This document shows positions 31,170-40,900 of a stretch of DNA of 64,000 nt, piece by piece. This DNA comes from Cordylochernes scorpioides (lineage: Eukaryota > Arthropoda > Arachnida > Pseudoscorpiones > Chernetidae): NCBI GenBank assembly GCA_030710605.1, contig CP092872.1, forward strand, positions 95,621,794 to 95,685,793, read 5' to 3'. The notes below the pieces were generated by a model. The model did no database searches and was not told the origin of the DNA. It saw nothing but the letters and a program-made list of their open reading frames with translations. How positions within the stretch are numbered: the first letter of the stretch is position 1; each line of letters starts with the position of its first letter. The position numbers and the translations under genes are program-made.

Positions 31170-31350
31170 TATCCTAAAGATAGAGGCTGCCTAGCCGGCA
31201 TTCATGCAAGTTAGAGTTTTATATTTTTCTCAACGTTTCGACAAAAATCTTTTGTCTTCGTCGGGAGAAGTAAATAAAAATAAAGCATTTGGCAAGGCGT
31301 TAAAAATTGTTTTACAATAATAAATAACTCTAACTGGCCAAAGTATCTAT
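31170..31350 (-). mobile_element. AACGTTTCGACAAAA foldback fragment
   Basis: A shortened relative of 20174-20525: GAGGCTGCCTAGCCGGCATTCATG, CTCAACGTTTCGACAAAAAT, AAATAAAGCATTTGGCAAGGCG and CTAACTGGCCAAAGTATCTA. Confidence 0.7.
31227..31269 (-). ncRNA. Hammerhead ribozyme with one core change
   Basis: On the reverse strand: stem I TTCTC/GAGAA perfect, core CCGACGA (T to C at the second base), stem II GACAAAA/TTTTTGTC, GAAA and CGTT. It differs from 20219 mainly by the one core base, which would be expected to impair cleavage. Confidence 0.5.
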
Positions 31351-31904
31351 TTTTCATAGAAATATATCCGTTAGCTTTAATTCCTTTTCGAAATCTAAAC
31401 TGATTATCTGTCCATAAATTACCAAATATTTTGGTACAATACCAATTTTACCATTGCAGTAAGGACAGTAGAAACTTATTTTATATAGAACACGTCGAAA
31501 AAAGTTTACATTTCTTACAACACCAATACAGTAATAGAATGCCCACTCTTCTTTGGCGCTAGACAACAGACAATGTTGTAGATCTATCTCAATTTGTAAA
31601 TAGCAGAGAGAATTATCATAAGTTTAACTATTTTTGTAAATATATTTATGATTATCTTTCAAACCTGAAAGGTTCAGGTTCCTAATATATATTATTGTTT
31701 CTCTTTTTTATTTTTATTTTTTCTTGTATAATATGTTTATAACTGTTTCTGTTTGAAAAAATAATGTAAATCGACGCAATTATCCCTAGCCGGGATATCG
31801 CGTTTTGTGTGTTGAAATAAATACAGTAATAGAACTCGAAAAACCAGAATGGTAATATATTATACTGGTGTAACCGCTACTTACTTACAACATTCACCTT
31901 AGTG
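31351..31904. other. No gene seen
   Basis: 31440-31470 has CCATTGCAGTAAGGACAGTAGAAA, an arm fragment of the 23925 family. The rest is AT-rich. Confidence 0.4.
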
Positions 31905-32200
31905 TGAAGGGGGTCGGTGGAAGGATGGTCTAAACCGTTGGTTTTCGACCGCTACGACCCGGGTTCGATTCCCTCATTGGGTACATTTTTCTGTTAAAAA
32001 AATGCTCCAATGGCTCCCGATTCTTGCAAAAGTCCAACTCCACCAGCGAGTGCAAGTAACCAAACGGGGCTCTGGCACATTTGCAAGTGGAAAGTCGAAC
32101 TGCTTTTCACATGTGTAGACATGTAGTGTACTTACAGTAAAAGCAGTCGCCTACTTCTACCTACCATGATTACCTTGGCCTGTATCACGTGTACTAGGGA
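31905..32200 (+). mobile_element. tRNA-derived SINE, best single copy
   Basis: The tRNA-like head starts near GGGGTCGGTGG with perfect B box GGTTCGATTCC (31962-31972). The single core lies at 32003-32100. The tail has ACATGTGTAGACATGTAGTG, CTTACAGTAAAAGCAG and CTACCATGATTACC. The core is bounded on both sides by TGCT. This copy is the reference for the expansion at 17611-19607. Confidence 0.85.
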
Positions 32201-32379
32201 TAAGAAGAAAAAAAAAACCTTAGTGTGATCTTAAATGATTGTTGTATACCGACCTCACTTCACACATTTATTAATCTTATTGATGCGGGGAAATTGTATT
32301 TAAAGGGAGATGTGCCACTTTTGGTATATATAAATATATGAAAATTCGAAATTATTATAGACGCGTATGATTCTTTTTT

Positions 32380-32690
32380 TGAAATTAAACAATTTCTACT
32401 GCCTTTACTGCAATGAAAAAATTAATGGGTGGGCCTGGTTCATCAGTGGTGAATCCTCCCAGCGGTTTCGCCAGTTTAATCTACCTACGCGCTAATGCAT
32501 CATAATATAAATATATACACACATATTCCTTAAATGCCAAGAATCGCTACAATTTACTGTAGCCTTCTACAATACTAGAGCATTGTGTGATCTGTATATT
32601 AAGCGGGAAGAATTCACTACTGATGAGTCATGCCTTCCCATTTCAATTTGTAATCATTGCCGTATAAATTCTCTCTGATAAAATAGTTTT
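32380..32690. mobile_element. GGCTCATCAGT foldback element
   Basis: Left: TACTGCAATGAAAAAATTAA TGGGTGGGCCTGGTTCATCAGTGG...CAGCGGTTTCGCCAG. Right: CACTACTGATGAGTCATGCC...CATTTCAATTTG. The stem partner of GGTTC/GACTC differs from other copies. Confidence 0.65.
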
Positions 32691-33507
32691 TTTAAATAAA
32701 AAATAAAAGAAGAATTAAAATTTTGCATCACCGATAGATGGCGCTATAATATGATGATTATTATTTTATCATGATAATTATGTCAAATTATTTGACAAAC
32801 ATAGCAACTTTATTCTTCTCAGTTATGAGGGAAGAATGTTGTTTATCTGGTAAGTCGAACTGATCTCCCACGCCTTCTCATTGGACGAATGTGGCCATGT
32901 TTGTACATAAAAGAGGGTTGAAACGGAATGCGAGGAGTCGTGGAGTGGTGTTCGAGTGGAGACGCTTAAAGCGTTCTCTGTGTGCTTGTCTGGTGATCTC
33001 CTCGCATACCTGTGAAACCCCGGTCCGCTCCTTATCAACGCTGCAAATAAAAGATAAGTACTGTTTTTATTTTATTTAACAAATCGTGTTTTTTTTTTAT
33101 TTACCCCCTTCTTGCTGGTGGTGTTGTACTCTTGAGTGTACCTTTTTCAATGTTTAAGTTACTCTTACTGTAGACTCTAGTATATTGTTTGTTTTTGTGT
33201 GATAACCCGTAACAGTAAACTTTGTCAATTATTGTTGGAGAACTGTACCATGGTGAAACTGGTAAATCGGCATGAGAACGGAGACAAGGAAAACTACCGG
33301 ATAATAAAGTAGAGAGGAGAGCTCTTCCCTTGTGGATAGATAAAACATATGTAAATAGATGGCCATCCTCTCTTACAAAAACAAATATGTATGAAATCGG
33401 GGAAAAATAAGCCATATAATATTATTACTTTTATTGCCTCTTTCTCTCTCTTCTTTTTTTAACATTTCTTTCTTATAAATAGATATAAAGAACATATAAA
33501 TATATAT
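32691..33507. other. Unassigned, with an LTR-like promoter
   Basis: 32820-33070 is moderately GC-rich with TACATAAAAG (32904) and AATAAA (33046). This resembles a solo LTR, but no partner was seen. The rest is unrecognised. Confidence 0.35.
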
Positions 33508-33683
33508 TGTAACAAAGTCTTTTTTATTTTATTAACAGAGTGTCATTTTTTATGTTTATATTTTGCTACTCTGTAAACTTCCCTCATTGCTTATCTTTTG
33601 TTTTATCATTCGTAGTTTGTTCTTGCCTTAAATAAATTGATGTGTCAACCTGAAATTTGTCTCTCCTAATTTTCCACGTGGCA
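33508..33683. repeat. TRIM left LTR
   Basis: 176 bp, TGTAACAAAG...CCACGTGGCA. Confidence 0.8.
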
Positions 33684-34008
33684 TTTTCATGGAGATGCTG
33701 GGTAAGTTAGGGAAGACAAACTGAATACCGCCGAGAAGACTTTGAAGCCATGGGTGCTGTGATCTACATTTTACGAGACTGGCTCCAGGATTCCCTGTCA
33801 AAGCCAAGACTTCCTTCCAAGATGACGATGTCCCTATAGACGATACGACGACAAAGCCGCTCTTCACGCCGCTAGAAAAAGGACGCAAAGGTACTAGGGA
33901 CAAAGTTCCGAGACTTTGATGGGATCCTTGGCAGAAGCACGTCAGATCCATGTCAGTAACTACAGTAATTGCTGGCTGTGGGTCACAGCTCCCACAGAGA
34001 AGGAGCTA

Positions 34009-34183
34009 TGTAGTAAATAATTTATTATTTTATTAACAGATTATCATTTTTATGTTTATATTTTGATACTCTGAAAACTTCCCTCATTTCCTATCTTTTG
34101 TTTATCATTCATAGTTTTGTTCTTGCCTTAAATAAATTGCTGTGTCAACCTGAAGTTTGTCTCTCCTAATTTTACACGTGGCA
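34009..34183. repeat. TRIM right LTR
   Basis: 175 bp, TGTAGTAAAT...ACACGTGGCA, preceded by a purine-rich tract. Confidence 0.8.
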
Positions 34184-34734
34184 ATATGAAGAACATTTAC
34201 CCTTAGCGCTCATGTGTATGTATGAAATGGTGGGAAATACACGATTACACTATTATTATTTTATTAGCTTAATCTATATACATTCGTATATATAAACAAA
34301 ATTTAAGAAACAAACAATAAAATCCTATATATTTTAAATGCCAGTAATACTGAAATAAATTTTCATATGTATTACATATTGGGCTCGTAAATATGCAAAC
34401 AAAAAAAGAAAGAAAATACGAGGCTTAGTTATATATTTAATGAGCATGTTTACACAATCCTGTTTTAATAGGAACCACTGAAACGATATAAAAACCTAAT
34501 TAATAAGCGATATAATTTCACCACAACTTTTATCACTTTTTTATAATTTCTCAACTAAACATATAAATAATATATTTAAGTGATCCCAGGTCTGTCTTGA
34601 GAGAAAGTAATTAGGACCAAGTTATTCCTTAATTTGTTGGTAGACAGAGATTCTTCGTGTAATACAAGGCCTCATTAAATAGACGCCATCTTTAATTTGC
34701 TTAATTACCCCGAGCTCTCTCATTTAGAAGGAGT
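34184..34734. other. No gene seen
   Basis: AT-rich DNA with no recognisable features. Confidence 0.4.
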
Positions 34735-35510
34735 CACTCAATTAATTACATAGACCGAACTTTCGCACATATTACCTTTATTAATGTTGGTGGTTTGCAT
34801 ATCCGGTTTCTCTCTCTCGTTTATTCTTAATTCTTCTTAATATATTAATCCAACTAATTTATTTCATAGAGTTTTGTGTGGAATATAGAGTTTATAAGTT
34901 ATTTCATATAGTTCCTTAATTAATTACATAACTTTCGCACATATTACCTTTATTAATGTTGGTGGTTTGCATATCCGATTTCTCTCTCTCTCGTTTATTC
35001 TTAATTCTTCTTAATATATTAATCTAACTAATTTATTTCATAGAGTTTTGTGTGGAATATAGAGTTTCTAAGTTATTTCATATAGTTCCTTAATTAATTA
35101 CATAACTTTCGCACATATTACCTTTATTAATGTTGGTGGTTTGCATATCCGGTTTCTCTCTCTCGTTTATTCTTAATTCTTCTTAATATATTAATATAAC
35201 TAATTTATTTTATAGAGTTTGCTGTGGAATATAGAGTTTCTAAGTTATTTCATATAGTTCCTTAATTAATTACATAACTTTCGCACATATTACCTTTATT
35301 AATGTTGGTGGTTTGCATATCCGATTTCTCTCTCTCGTTTATTCTTAATTCTTCTTAATATATTAATCTAACTAATTTATTTTATAGAGTTTGCTGTGGA
35401 ATATAGAGTTTCTAAGTTATTTCATATAGTGTTCCTCAATTAATTACATAGACCGAACTTTCGCACATATTACCTTTATTCATATTGTTAAGTTGCATAT
35501 CCGGTTTCTT
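34735..35510 (+). repeat. 175-bp tandem repeat
   Basis: About four and a half units containing AACTTTCGCACATATTACCT TTATTAATGTTGGTGGTTTGCATATCC and a short CT tract, repeating every 172-177 bp. The first and last units have ACATAGACCGAACTTTC where inner units have ACATAACTTTC, so inner units were homogenised separately. Confidence 0.9.
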
Positions 35511-36735
35511 CATATATCGTAACTAGCCTTATTATTAATTAATATTCCTTATTGTTTAAGGGTTTTACTTTATAGTTTAAAAATACTTTTAAATACATTG
35601 TGATATTATTAAAAAGAAGAATAAAACTTTAAAAAAAAAACAAAAACTTTAAAATGTTGACATGAAGAAACCTACTCCATAGTTTGGAATAATCAAAAAT
35701 CAACGACTAGTTGATATTTATTTGGACAGATGGCGCAAGCCATCAGAAACCTTTAGTTGCTCGCTTAAGATAATTGTCTTTCTCTTAATAAAAAAAAATA
35801 TATTTTGTAAGAATGTGAATGGGAGATAATATTGAGTTCGCAATATCTATTATCTTATATTATTTATTACCAGTTAAGACACGCTATATCCGATCTGGAT
35901 AATTGCGCGTGAAACTATTTACAATAATTCATATTGTAGTAGAGTAGGTAACAGAATTATTTTATACTAGCGGATGTGTACCCGGCTTCGCCCGGGTTTT
36001 ATCCGAGTGAAAGTTTGCCTAACGAATATTATATATTATGAAGTATAATAAACAATGTTAAAGATTAGTTTTAATTATTAATCAAGATTGTGTGTGAATA
36101 TGTGAGAAAGATGTAATATCGTTGTTGTTTTCTTGGCCGACTGTTTTACATATGGTGTTATCTTAAAATTGCTTGTTTTGAATATTTTTTTAGATTGAGT
36201 TGAATGAATTGCTGAATTTTTTTTTTTGTATTTATATATAAATAAAATTAACTCTGTTGAATTTTTTTGTATTTTATCGATAACAGCAAAGTTATGTATT
36301 TTAGAGTTAGGAAAAATATTTTGATGTTAAGCAAAACCTGCTCCATCTCGTTTTACATAAATGTTGAAAATTTGGTCGAAATTGATGCATTGTAACGAAA
36401 GTTTTTAGCGAACACCACTTATGAAATTTCCATTTTTTAAATATAGATAAAGTTGCATATACTAAGGAGGACAATATTGCATCATGAGTTAACTGCGGTA
36501 GCCCATCGATTCAGTCGTCCCCTCCAAATTAGATTTGTTCCACGAGTGTCAGATTGTTTTTAAACCGACTTGACGGTCGATGACGTCAGGAGCTATCACG
36601 TGACCTGTCAACATCCCTCACGTCACCAAGAATTCTATTGGCTGGCTTTATTTCAAGTCTCGGATCGACCCCGTGTCAATGATCGCATTGAGGTGAACAT
36701 ATGTAAATACGAAACTATTTTAAACGCGTAAGATT
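35511..36735. other. Repeat fragments, no gene seen
   Basis: 35695-35765 is a GATGGCGCAAGCCATC family fragment. 35965-36010 starts another CCCGG..TTCGCCCGGG interspersed repeat (ACTAGCGGATGTGTACCCGG). 36480-36680 is of mixed composition with CGATGACGTCAGGAGC and CACGTGACC; no domain is seen. Confidence 0.45.
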
Positions 36736-36739
36736 CTTT

Positions 36740-36870
36740 TTGAAATTAAGCAATTTCTACTGCCCTTACTACATTGGAAAAATTAATGGGAGGGCCTGGC
36801 TCATCAGTGGTAAACCCTCCCAGCGGTTTCGCCAGTTTAATCTACCATACCGCTGTTATATGCTAGTGCA
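36740..36870 (-). mobile_element. GGCTCATCAGT-family half copy
   Basis: TACTGCCCTTACTACATTGG...GGGCCTGGCTCATCAGTGGTAAACCCTCCCAGCGGTTTCGCCAG. The CTGGC/GCCAG pairing is intact. Confidence 0.7.
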
Positions 36871-36889
36871 TCATATGCAAATACATAGA

Positions 36890-37330
36890 TGAAAAAAAAA
36901 AACATCTCCTGATCGTATAACTGAAATCTGCTGATGGTTTGCGCCATCAATCGAAATCAATATTATTCAATATTCGATTTTTCAATTTTTTTCATAATAT
37001 TACCCATATACAATTTATTGATAAAAAAATAAGTAAAACATTGAAAACATACGCATTTTAGACTGTTAGTCCTCCTCAGCGTGGTGCAGGCTATACTTCA
37101 ACGACCACATAAAGCTCGTCCTAGAGTTTTCCTATAAATTAAAGCGTTAATAATTAATGGTATGTTTGGCCAATATCCCGGAAATAATAATAAAAGGTAA
37201 TTATTAGTTTCTATTTATTCCGATACATGGCGTAAGTTATCATCAACTTTCAGTTGCACGATCCATCGGTTTTTCCTTAATTTGACCATCTGAACCCGTA
37301 TATTTTGGTTCTTTTTTGTGATATGTAAAT
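36890..37330. mobile_element. Decayed GATGGCTTGCGCCATC foldback
   Basis: Left arm ACATCTCCTGATCGTATAAC...GATGGTTTGCGCCATC; right arm CATGGCGTAAGTTATCATCAACTTTCAGTTGCACGAT. A reverse-strand ribozyme remnant (CTGAGGA ... TAAAA near 37050-37095) is between them. Same layout as 5543-6095 but older. Confidence 0.6.
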
Positions 37331-37840
37331 ATGTTTGGGAAATTCTGCGATCCCTAGGGATCGCGGTACATAAGGCTATCTCCCCATATATAAATATACT
37401 AGCCGAATGACCCGGGCAACGCCCGTGTTTTACCCGATTGAATGTTTTTATTCAAATACTATTGGCGCCTTAAATAACTGCATATATTAGTTAATAACTA
37501 TAGCCTATGTGCTTTATCTGTCTATGTACTGTTGGCTTCCGTAGGCGTCTCATACTGGGAAAAAGAAAGAGAGGATTCCATTTAGTTATTAACTAATATA
37601 TGCATTTATTTAAGGAGCGACCCGCTCCAACACAATAGTTACAAAAACGAAAAAGCGAGTGGGGGAGGCATGAGGGGGGGGGGAGGGGGGGGGGCAAAGG
37701 TGGCGTGATCGTAGCCAACCAATAGGAGGGCGCCATTCCAAAAAAAAAAAAGCAAACTGTGACAGAGATGATTGATTAGGAGATGAAGAATGACGCTCGT
37801 AACTGTATATAGAATATGATGGAAAGGTGACCTCCATTTG
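37331..37840. other. Interspersed repeat fragment and G-run
   Basis: 37388-37445 starts a CCCGGGCAACGCCCG repeat. 37675-37694 is a long G-rich run with potential to stall polymerases. An 8-11 bp A run follows at 37739. No gene is seen; TTAACTAATATATGCA is mirrored near 37480 and 37590. Confidence 0.45.
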
Positions 37841-37849
37841 TATAGTTCA

Positions 37850-38190
37850 ATTTCCTTCCAGGAAAATTTCCATCTATATTTTGGCCATAGATTTGGCCTT
37901 GCCCCTCTGCCAGAAAAACACCTATTTAGCAGATTGTAAAGATTTAATTTGATAATCTTGTGGATCTCATAAATTAAAGCCCGCCCTGAGGACTGAAGAG
38001 TGCCCTAAACCCGAAACCATGGTCCCCAGGTAGGCACTTCTCAGTTTGCCAAAGCTAATGTTGTGGTTTTGTCACCTACCTGATGTCCTCTAGCTTGCGG
38101 AGACGCTCAATAGATGACATCTAGTTTTGACTTCTAATATGACACGAGAGGCAACCTTTATTTTGTCGATTAATTTCCTTACGGCAAAAC
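37850..38190 (+). mobile_element. GACGTTTATTTTGACGGGAG-family element, decayed
   Basis: It has the ribozyme at 37985-38030, CAGTTTGCCAAAGCTAATGTTGTGG, GGAGACGCTCAATAGATGAC and TTTCCTTACGGCAAAAC, in the same order as 16420-16605. Confidence 0.65.
37985..38030 (+). ncRNA. Hammerhead ribozyme, weakened stems
   Basis: Core CTGAAGA (37993-37999) and GAAA (38013-38016) are intact, with CC-AT-GG and triplet GTC (38022-38024). Stem I CCTG.GG/CCCAGG pairs with a bulge. Stem II has lost the GGGC/GCCC pairing. Partly decayed relative to 16424. Confidence 0.5.
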
Positions 38191-38219
38191 TTCTCTATAT
38201 TCTTTGTCGTGTCTAAATA

Positions 38220-38530
38220 TAGCAATAAATATTTAAAATGGTATATCCTGGAGAACCACCAGTGGTTCAGCCTACTCCACGCTGACGAACGCCAAAAAAG
38301 CGCGAAACGCGTTCGTGGATGGCTTTTCTTGATTTATCAAGAAATTGGGTTGGCCAAATATCAGGGAACAGGCTAAATCAATGTTTAGTTGATTTCTGTT
38401 CCACCAGATGGCGCTCTGCCTTCTGTAAAGCACATGTGCTCCTGGTCAGGATATGCCATTTTTAATATTGATTTCAACACCTGATCTTTTTATCTTTTAT
38501 TTTTTCTTTCGTTTTTTTTTTTTCATAGCA
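38220..38530 (+). mobile_element. Hammerhead element, GCAGAGCGCCATCT family
   Basis: It matches 9140-9370 closely: ribozyme, TGGCTTTTCTTGATTTATCAAG, TTGGCCAAATATCAGGGAAC, GTTCCACCAGATGGCGCTCT and ACCTGATC...TTTATTTTTTC. The left side carries ACCACCAGTGGT, the worn counterpart of the 9102 palindrome. Confidence 0.75.
38276..38319 (+). ncRNA. Hammerhead ribozyme, type I
   Basis: Stem I TCCACG (38276-38281), core CTGACGA (38282-38288), stem II CGC/GCG with an A-rich loop, GAAA (38304-38307), CGC, triplet GTT (38311-38313) and stem I return CGTGGA (38314-38319). Core and stem I are perfect; stem II is one pair shorter than at 9147. Confidence 0.7.
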
Positions 38531-38619
38531 ATAAATATTTAGGCACAACAAAGAAGTCATCAAAGTATATAGAAATTAACGAAACAATCTTAAAAGTTTC
38601 ACTTTGATATTTCTGTACT

Positions 38620-39005
38620 CAACATTGGGATTCTGGTAGAAACTTTTCTTTGATGTTCTTTGATTATGATGGAGTATAAATGCATGTGGCTTATTTCATA
38701 TCTATACGAATCATTGCGAAATAAACTGTGCAAAGATTTCTAGCAAATCGATATTTGACTATTGTTACTACCGAAACCCAGCTCTAAAGAAACAATCTTG
38801 AATGTTTCACTTTGATGAGCTGGGTTTCGGTAGTGGACCACAATAGTAAGAATAATCAAATATCGATTTGCTAGAAATCTTTGCACAGTTTATTTCGCAA
38901 TGATTCGTATAGATATGAAATACGCCACATGCATTTCAACTCCATCAGGATCAAGAACATCAAAGAAAGGTTTCTAACCAGAATCTCAACATCCCAATAG
39001 TTAAT
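38620..39005. mobile_element. Long foldback element
   Basis: Near-perfect inverted arms of about 170 bp (GGGATTCTGGTAGAAAC...CTACCGAAACCCAGCTC and GAGCTGGGTTTCGGTAG...GGTTTCTAACCAGAATCTC) meet at 38785-38820. The hinge holds GAAAC..GTTTC and TTGATGAGC. No coding capacity. Confidence 0.8.
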
Positions 39006-39044
39006 AAATGAAAACACTAAGACGCGAGTGTTTCTTTCACAAAT

Positions 39045-39150
39045 AAATCAAAATTCTACTATCCCTACTGCGATTTAAAAATATTGGGAAGGCTTGGTTC
39101 ATTAGTGGTGAACCCTCCCAGCGGTTTCACCAATTTAATCTACCAGACAG
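39045..39150 (-). mobile_element. GGCTCATCAGT-family half copy
   Basis: GGCTTGGTTCATTAGTGGTG AACCCTCCCAGCGGTTTCACCAATTT. The stem partners are TTGGT/ACCAA here, changed together relative to CTGGC/GCCAG. The core itself is mutated (CTAATGA). Confidence 0.65.
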
Positions 39151-40080
39151 CTTTAGAGCTCTAATACTGTATTAGATCATTCTGCTTATATATGCTACAC
39201 TGAAGGGTGGAATAATCCCAATAGTTGACCGTGTCAATAAAACACGCCAAAGCTCCATAGCACCAGAGTCTTCCAAAAGAACGTTGTCACAGATAAATCC
39301 TTGAAGCAATAGAAAACCTTGAAGATCCACGCGGCTGTACATCGAAGTGCACCGCTCCCTTCACAGTATATTCCCCTTCTATGATAAACCCTATCTATAG
39401 CCTACAATAGACGTATACAAAATATCCTTTTAAAACTTTAATTGTTTTCCTCATTCTTCCCACATCTCTTCATGCAAATTCACTAAAGCAAAACGATTTA
39501 TTTAGTGCCTGCCTAGAGGTCCTCCTCTACGTGGCGGGCGGAGAAGCAGCACAAGTAAGAGACTGTTCTGTAGTACGGTGTTGTGAGCCCCGAGCCGCTA
39601 CGGTAACCGTGAAAAGGGAACTCTGAAATGTGGCTGACTAACGGGGCAATGGCATCCCCCCATTCCATGGAGGGATAAGACACCACCACCATTTATTTAG
39701 TGACTTCAGGTGATGAAGAGCTTTTTCGAAAGTTTCTGTAATTTCTTTTTCAATAAAGGGTTGCGGTACTACCTTTTGATGTATAAAAAAGTAAATATGT
39801 AATTTAGTGATTGATAACGCAGGAGTTTAAAATTAACCGGGGCGGCATTGAGCTAAGCCAAAAATAAAATAAAAAATACGTGGCCTAGATCGGACGTGAA
39901 CCTGCGCTAATGTGCTGAGCGTCAGCTCCTCCATTAACACCAAGTCCTATGAACAATAAGGACTTGTACGCACAATTAAACGCGTTCTTCAATACACGAA
40001 TAAAAAAACCGCAACTCCTTTTGAAAATGCATCAAAATAATGCACTTTACTTCATCATCCCTGTGCTGAAGTCAAAGGTA
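39151..40080. other. No gene seen; one dispersed repeat
   Basis: 39565-39695 is the second copy of the GCCGCTACGGTAACCGTG repeat (see 25840-26110). No gene is recognised elsewhere. Confidence 0.45.
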
Positions 40081-40330
40081 AGATGAAAGAATGTCCTCTA
40101 ATACCAGTTCCTGCAAATTCAGACCAAAGCCAATATGTATACCAATTAAAACACCTTTTTGGCAAATTTTTCCGATTTCATAGCGTTTAGTAGGATGTTA
40201 TGGAGTTGTGAACACCTCTGTACTGATAAGGGCCTTTGCCCGAAACTATGGTATACAATTTGTTGAATTTTACTTGAAATTCCCAAAACTGGTGTTGTGG
40301 ATCTTCTTCCAGTCGTCTCTGTGTTCAACA
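40080..40330 (+). repeat. Hammerhead-bearing repeat, second copy
   Basis: Related to 23641-23790: CCAGTTCCTGCAAATTCAGACCAAAGCC..TATGTATACCA, then the ribozyme-like site at 40219-40257. Confidence 0.6.
40219..40257 (+). ncRNA. Hammerhead ribozyme with one core change
   Basis: Stem I TGTA/TACA, core CTGATAA (40223-40229; G to A), stem II GGGC/GCCC with loop CTTT, GAAA (40242-40245), C-TATG-G and triplet GTA (40251-40253). GAAA and stem II are perfect where the 23710 copy is damaged. Confidence 0.5.
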
Positions 40331-40495
40331 CAGAGAGGTAATGAACAAAATTCTTTCTTTTGATGCATTGTTAAACGGTGCCCTCATTGAAATTCCCAAA
40401 ACTGGGGTTGTGGCAATACAGAGTGTTCAATACAGAGAGGTAATGAACAAAACTCATTCTTTTGATGCATTGTTAAACGGTGCCCTCATTGCACG
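40325..40495 (+). repeat. Tandem duplication of about 107 bp
   Basis: GAGAGGTAATGAACAAAA then TCTTTTGATGCATTGTTAAA CGGTGCCCTCATTG occurs twice (near 40333 and 40435), with AAATTCCCAAAACTGG also repeated at 40278 and 40391. The 92-codon frame over it has no domain. Confidence 0.8.
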
Positions 40496-40514
40496 TGAAT
40501 ATCCTCTTCTGAAA

Positions 40515-40570
40515 CCTAAGGTAAAAGCAGTCGCTAACCATGCTTATCAAGGCCTGTACAACGTGAATTT
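40515..40570 (+). repeat. SINE tail fragment
   Basis: GTAAAAGCAGTCGCTAACCATGCTTATCAAGGCCTGTACAACGTG matches the 3' tail of the SINEs at 24692 and 31905. Confidence 0.65.
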
Positions 40571-40639
40571 GAGAGAGATAAGTGAACAAGATATATATTT
40601 AGAAATATCATTTATTTGACGATTTCGTTTATTTTATAA

Positions 40640-40900
40640 ACTAAATTAACTTCCAACTGCCTTTACTACTAAGATAAAAATATTTGGAGGGTCTGGCATA
40701 AATACCTTCATCACGAAATACTCTACAGTGCCGGGTATATATGCAAATCAGCCCAATACAATATTAGAGCGGTCTGGTGGATTAAACTGGTGAAACTGCT
40801 GTGAGGATTCTTCACTTATGGGCCAAGTCCTTCCAATATTTTTCACATTGTAGTAAGATCATTGAGAAATTGTTTTACTTGAAAAAGAAAAGAAACAATC
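40640..40900. mobile_element. GGCTCATCAGT foldback, decayed
   Basis: Left end CCTTTACTACTAAGATAAAA ATATTTGGAGGGTCTGGC; right end AAACTGGTGAAACTGCTG...CACTTATGGGCCAAGTCC and a TTGTAGTAAGATCA end. Confidence 0.55.

Larger units (their letters stand above)
33508..34183. mobile_element. TRIM (miniature LTR retrotransposon)
   Basis: Two direct repeats (33508-33683 and 34009-34183, about 175 bp) both start TGTA and end CACGTGGCA. They enclose a 325-bp non-coding interior. A purine tract GAGAAGGAG precedes the second repeat, and ATAT flanks both sides as a likely 4-bp target duplication. The repeats share TTATTTTATTAACAGA and CTTGCCTTAAATAAATTG (with AATAAA) but differ at a modest number of positions, so the insertion is older than the one at 926-5542. 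Confidence 0.8.

Noticed and set aside
31951..31990. True tRNA gene at the SINE head
   Set aside because: The B box is perfect, but the acceptor and anticodon arms do not fold cleanly and the sequence continues into the SINE core.
33628..33951. 107-codon reverse-strand frame
   Set aside because: It overlaps the TRIM left LTR and interior and has no recognisable domain.
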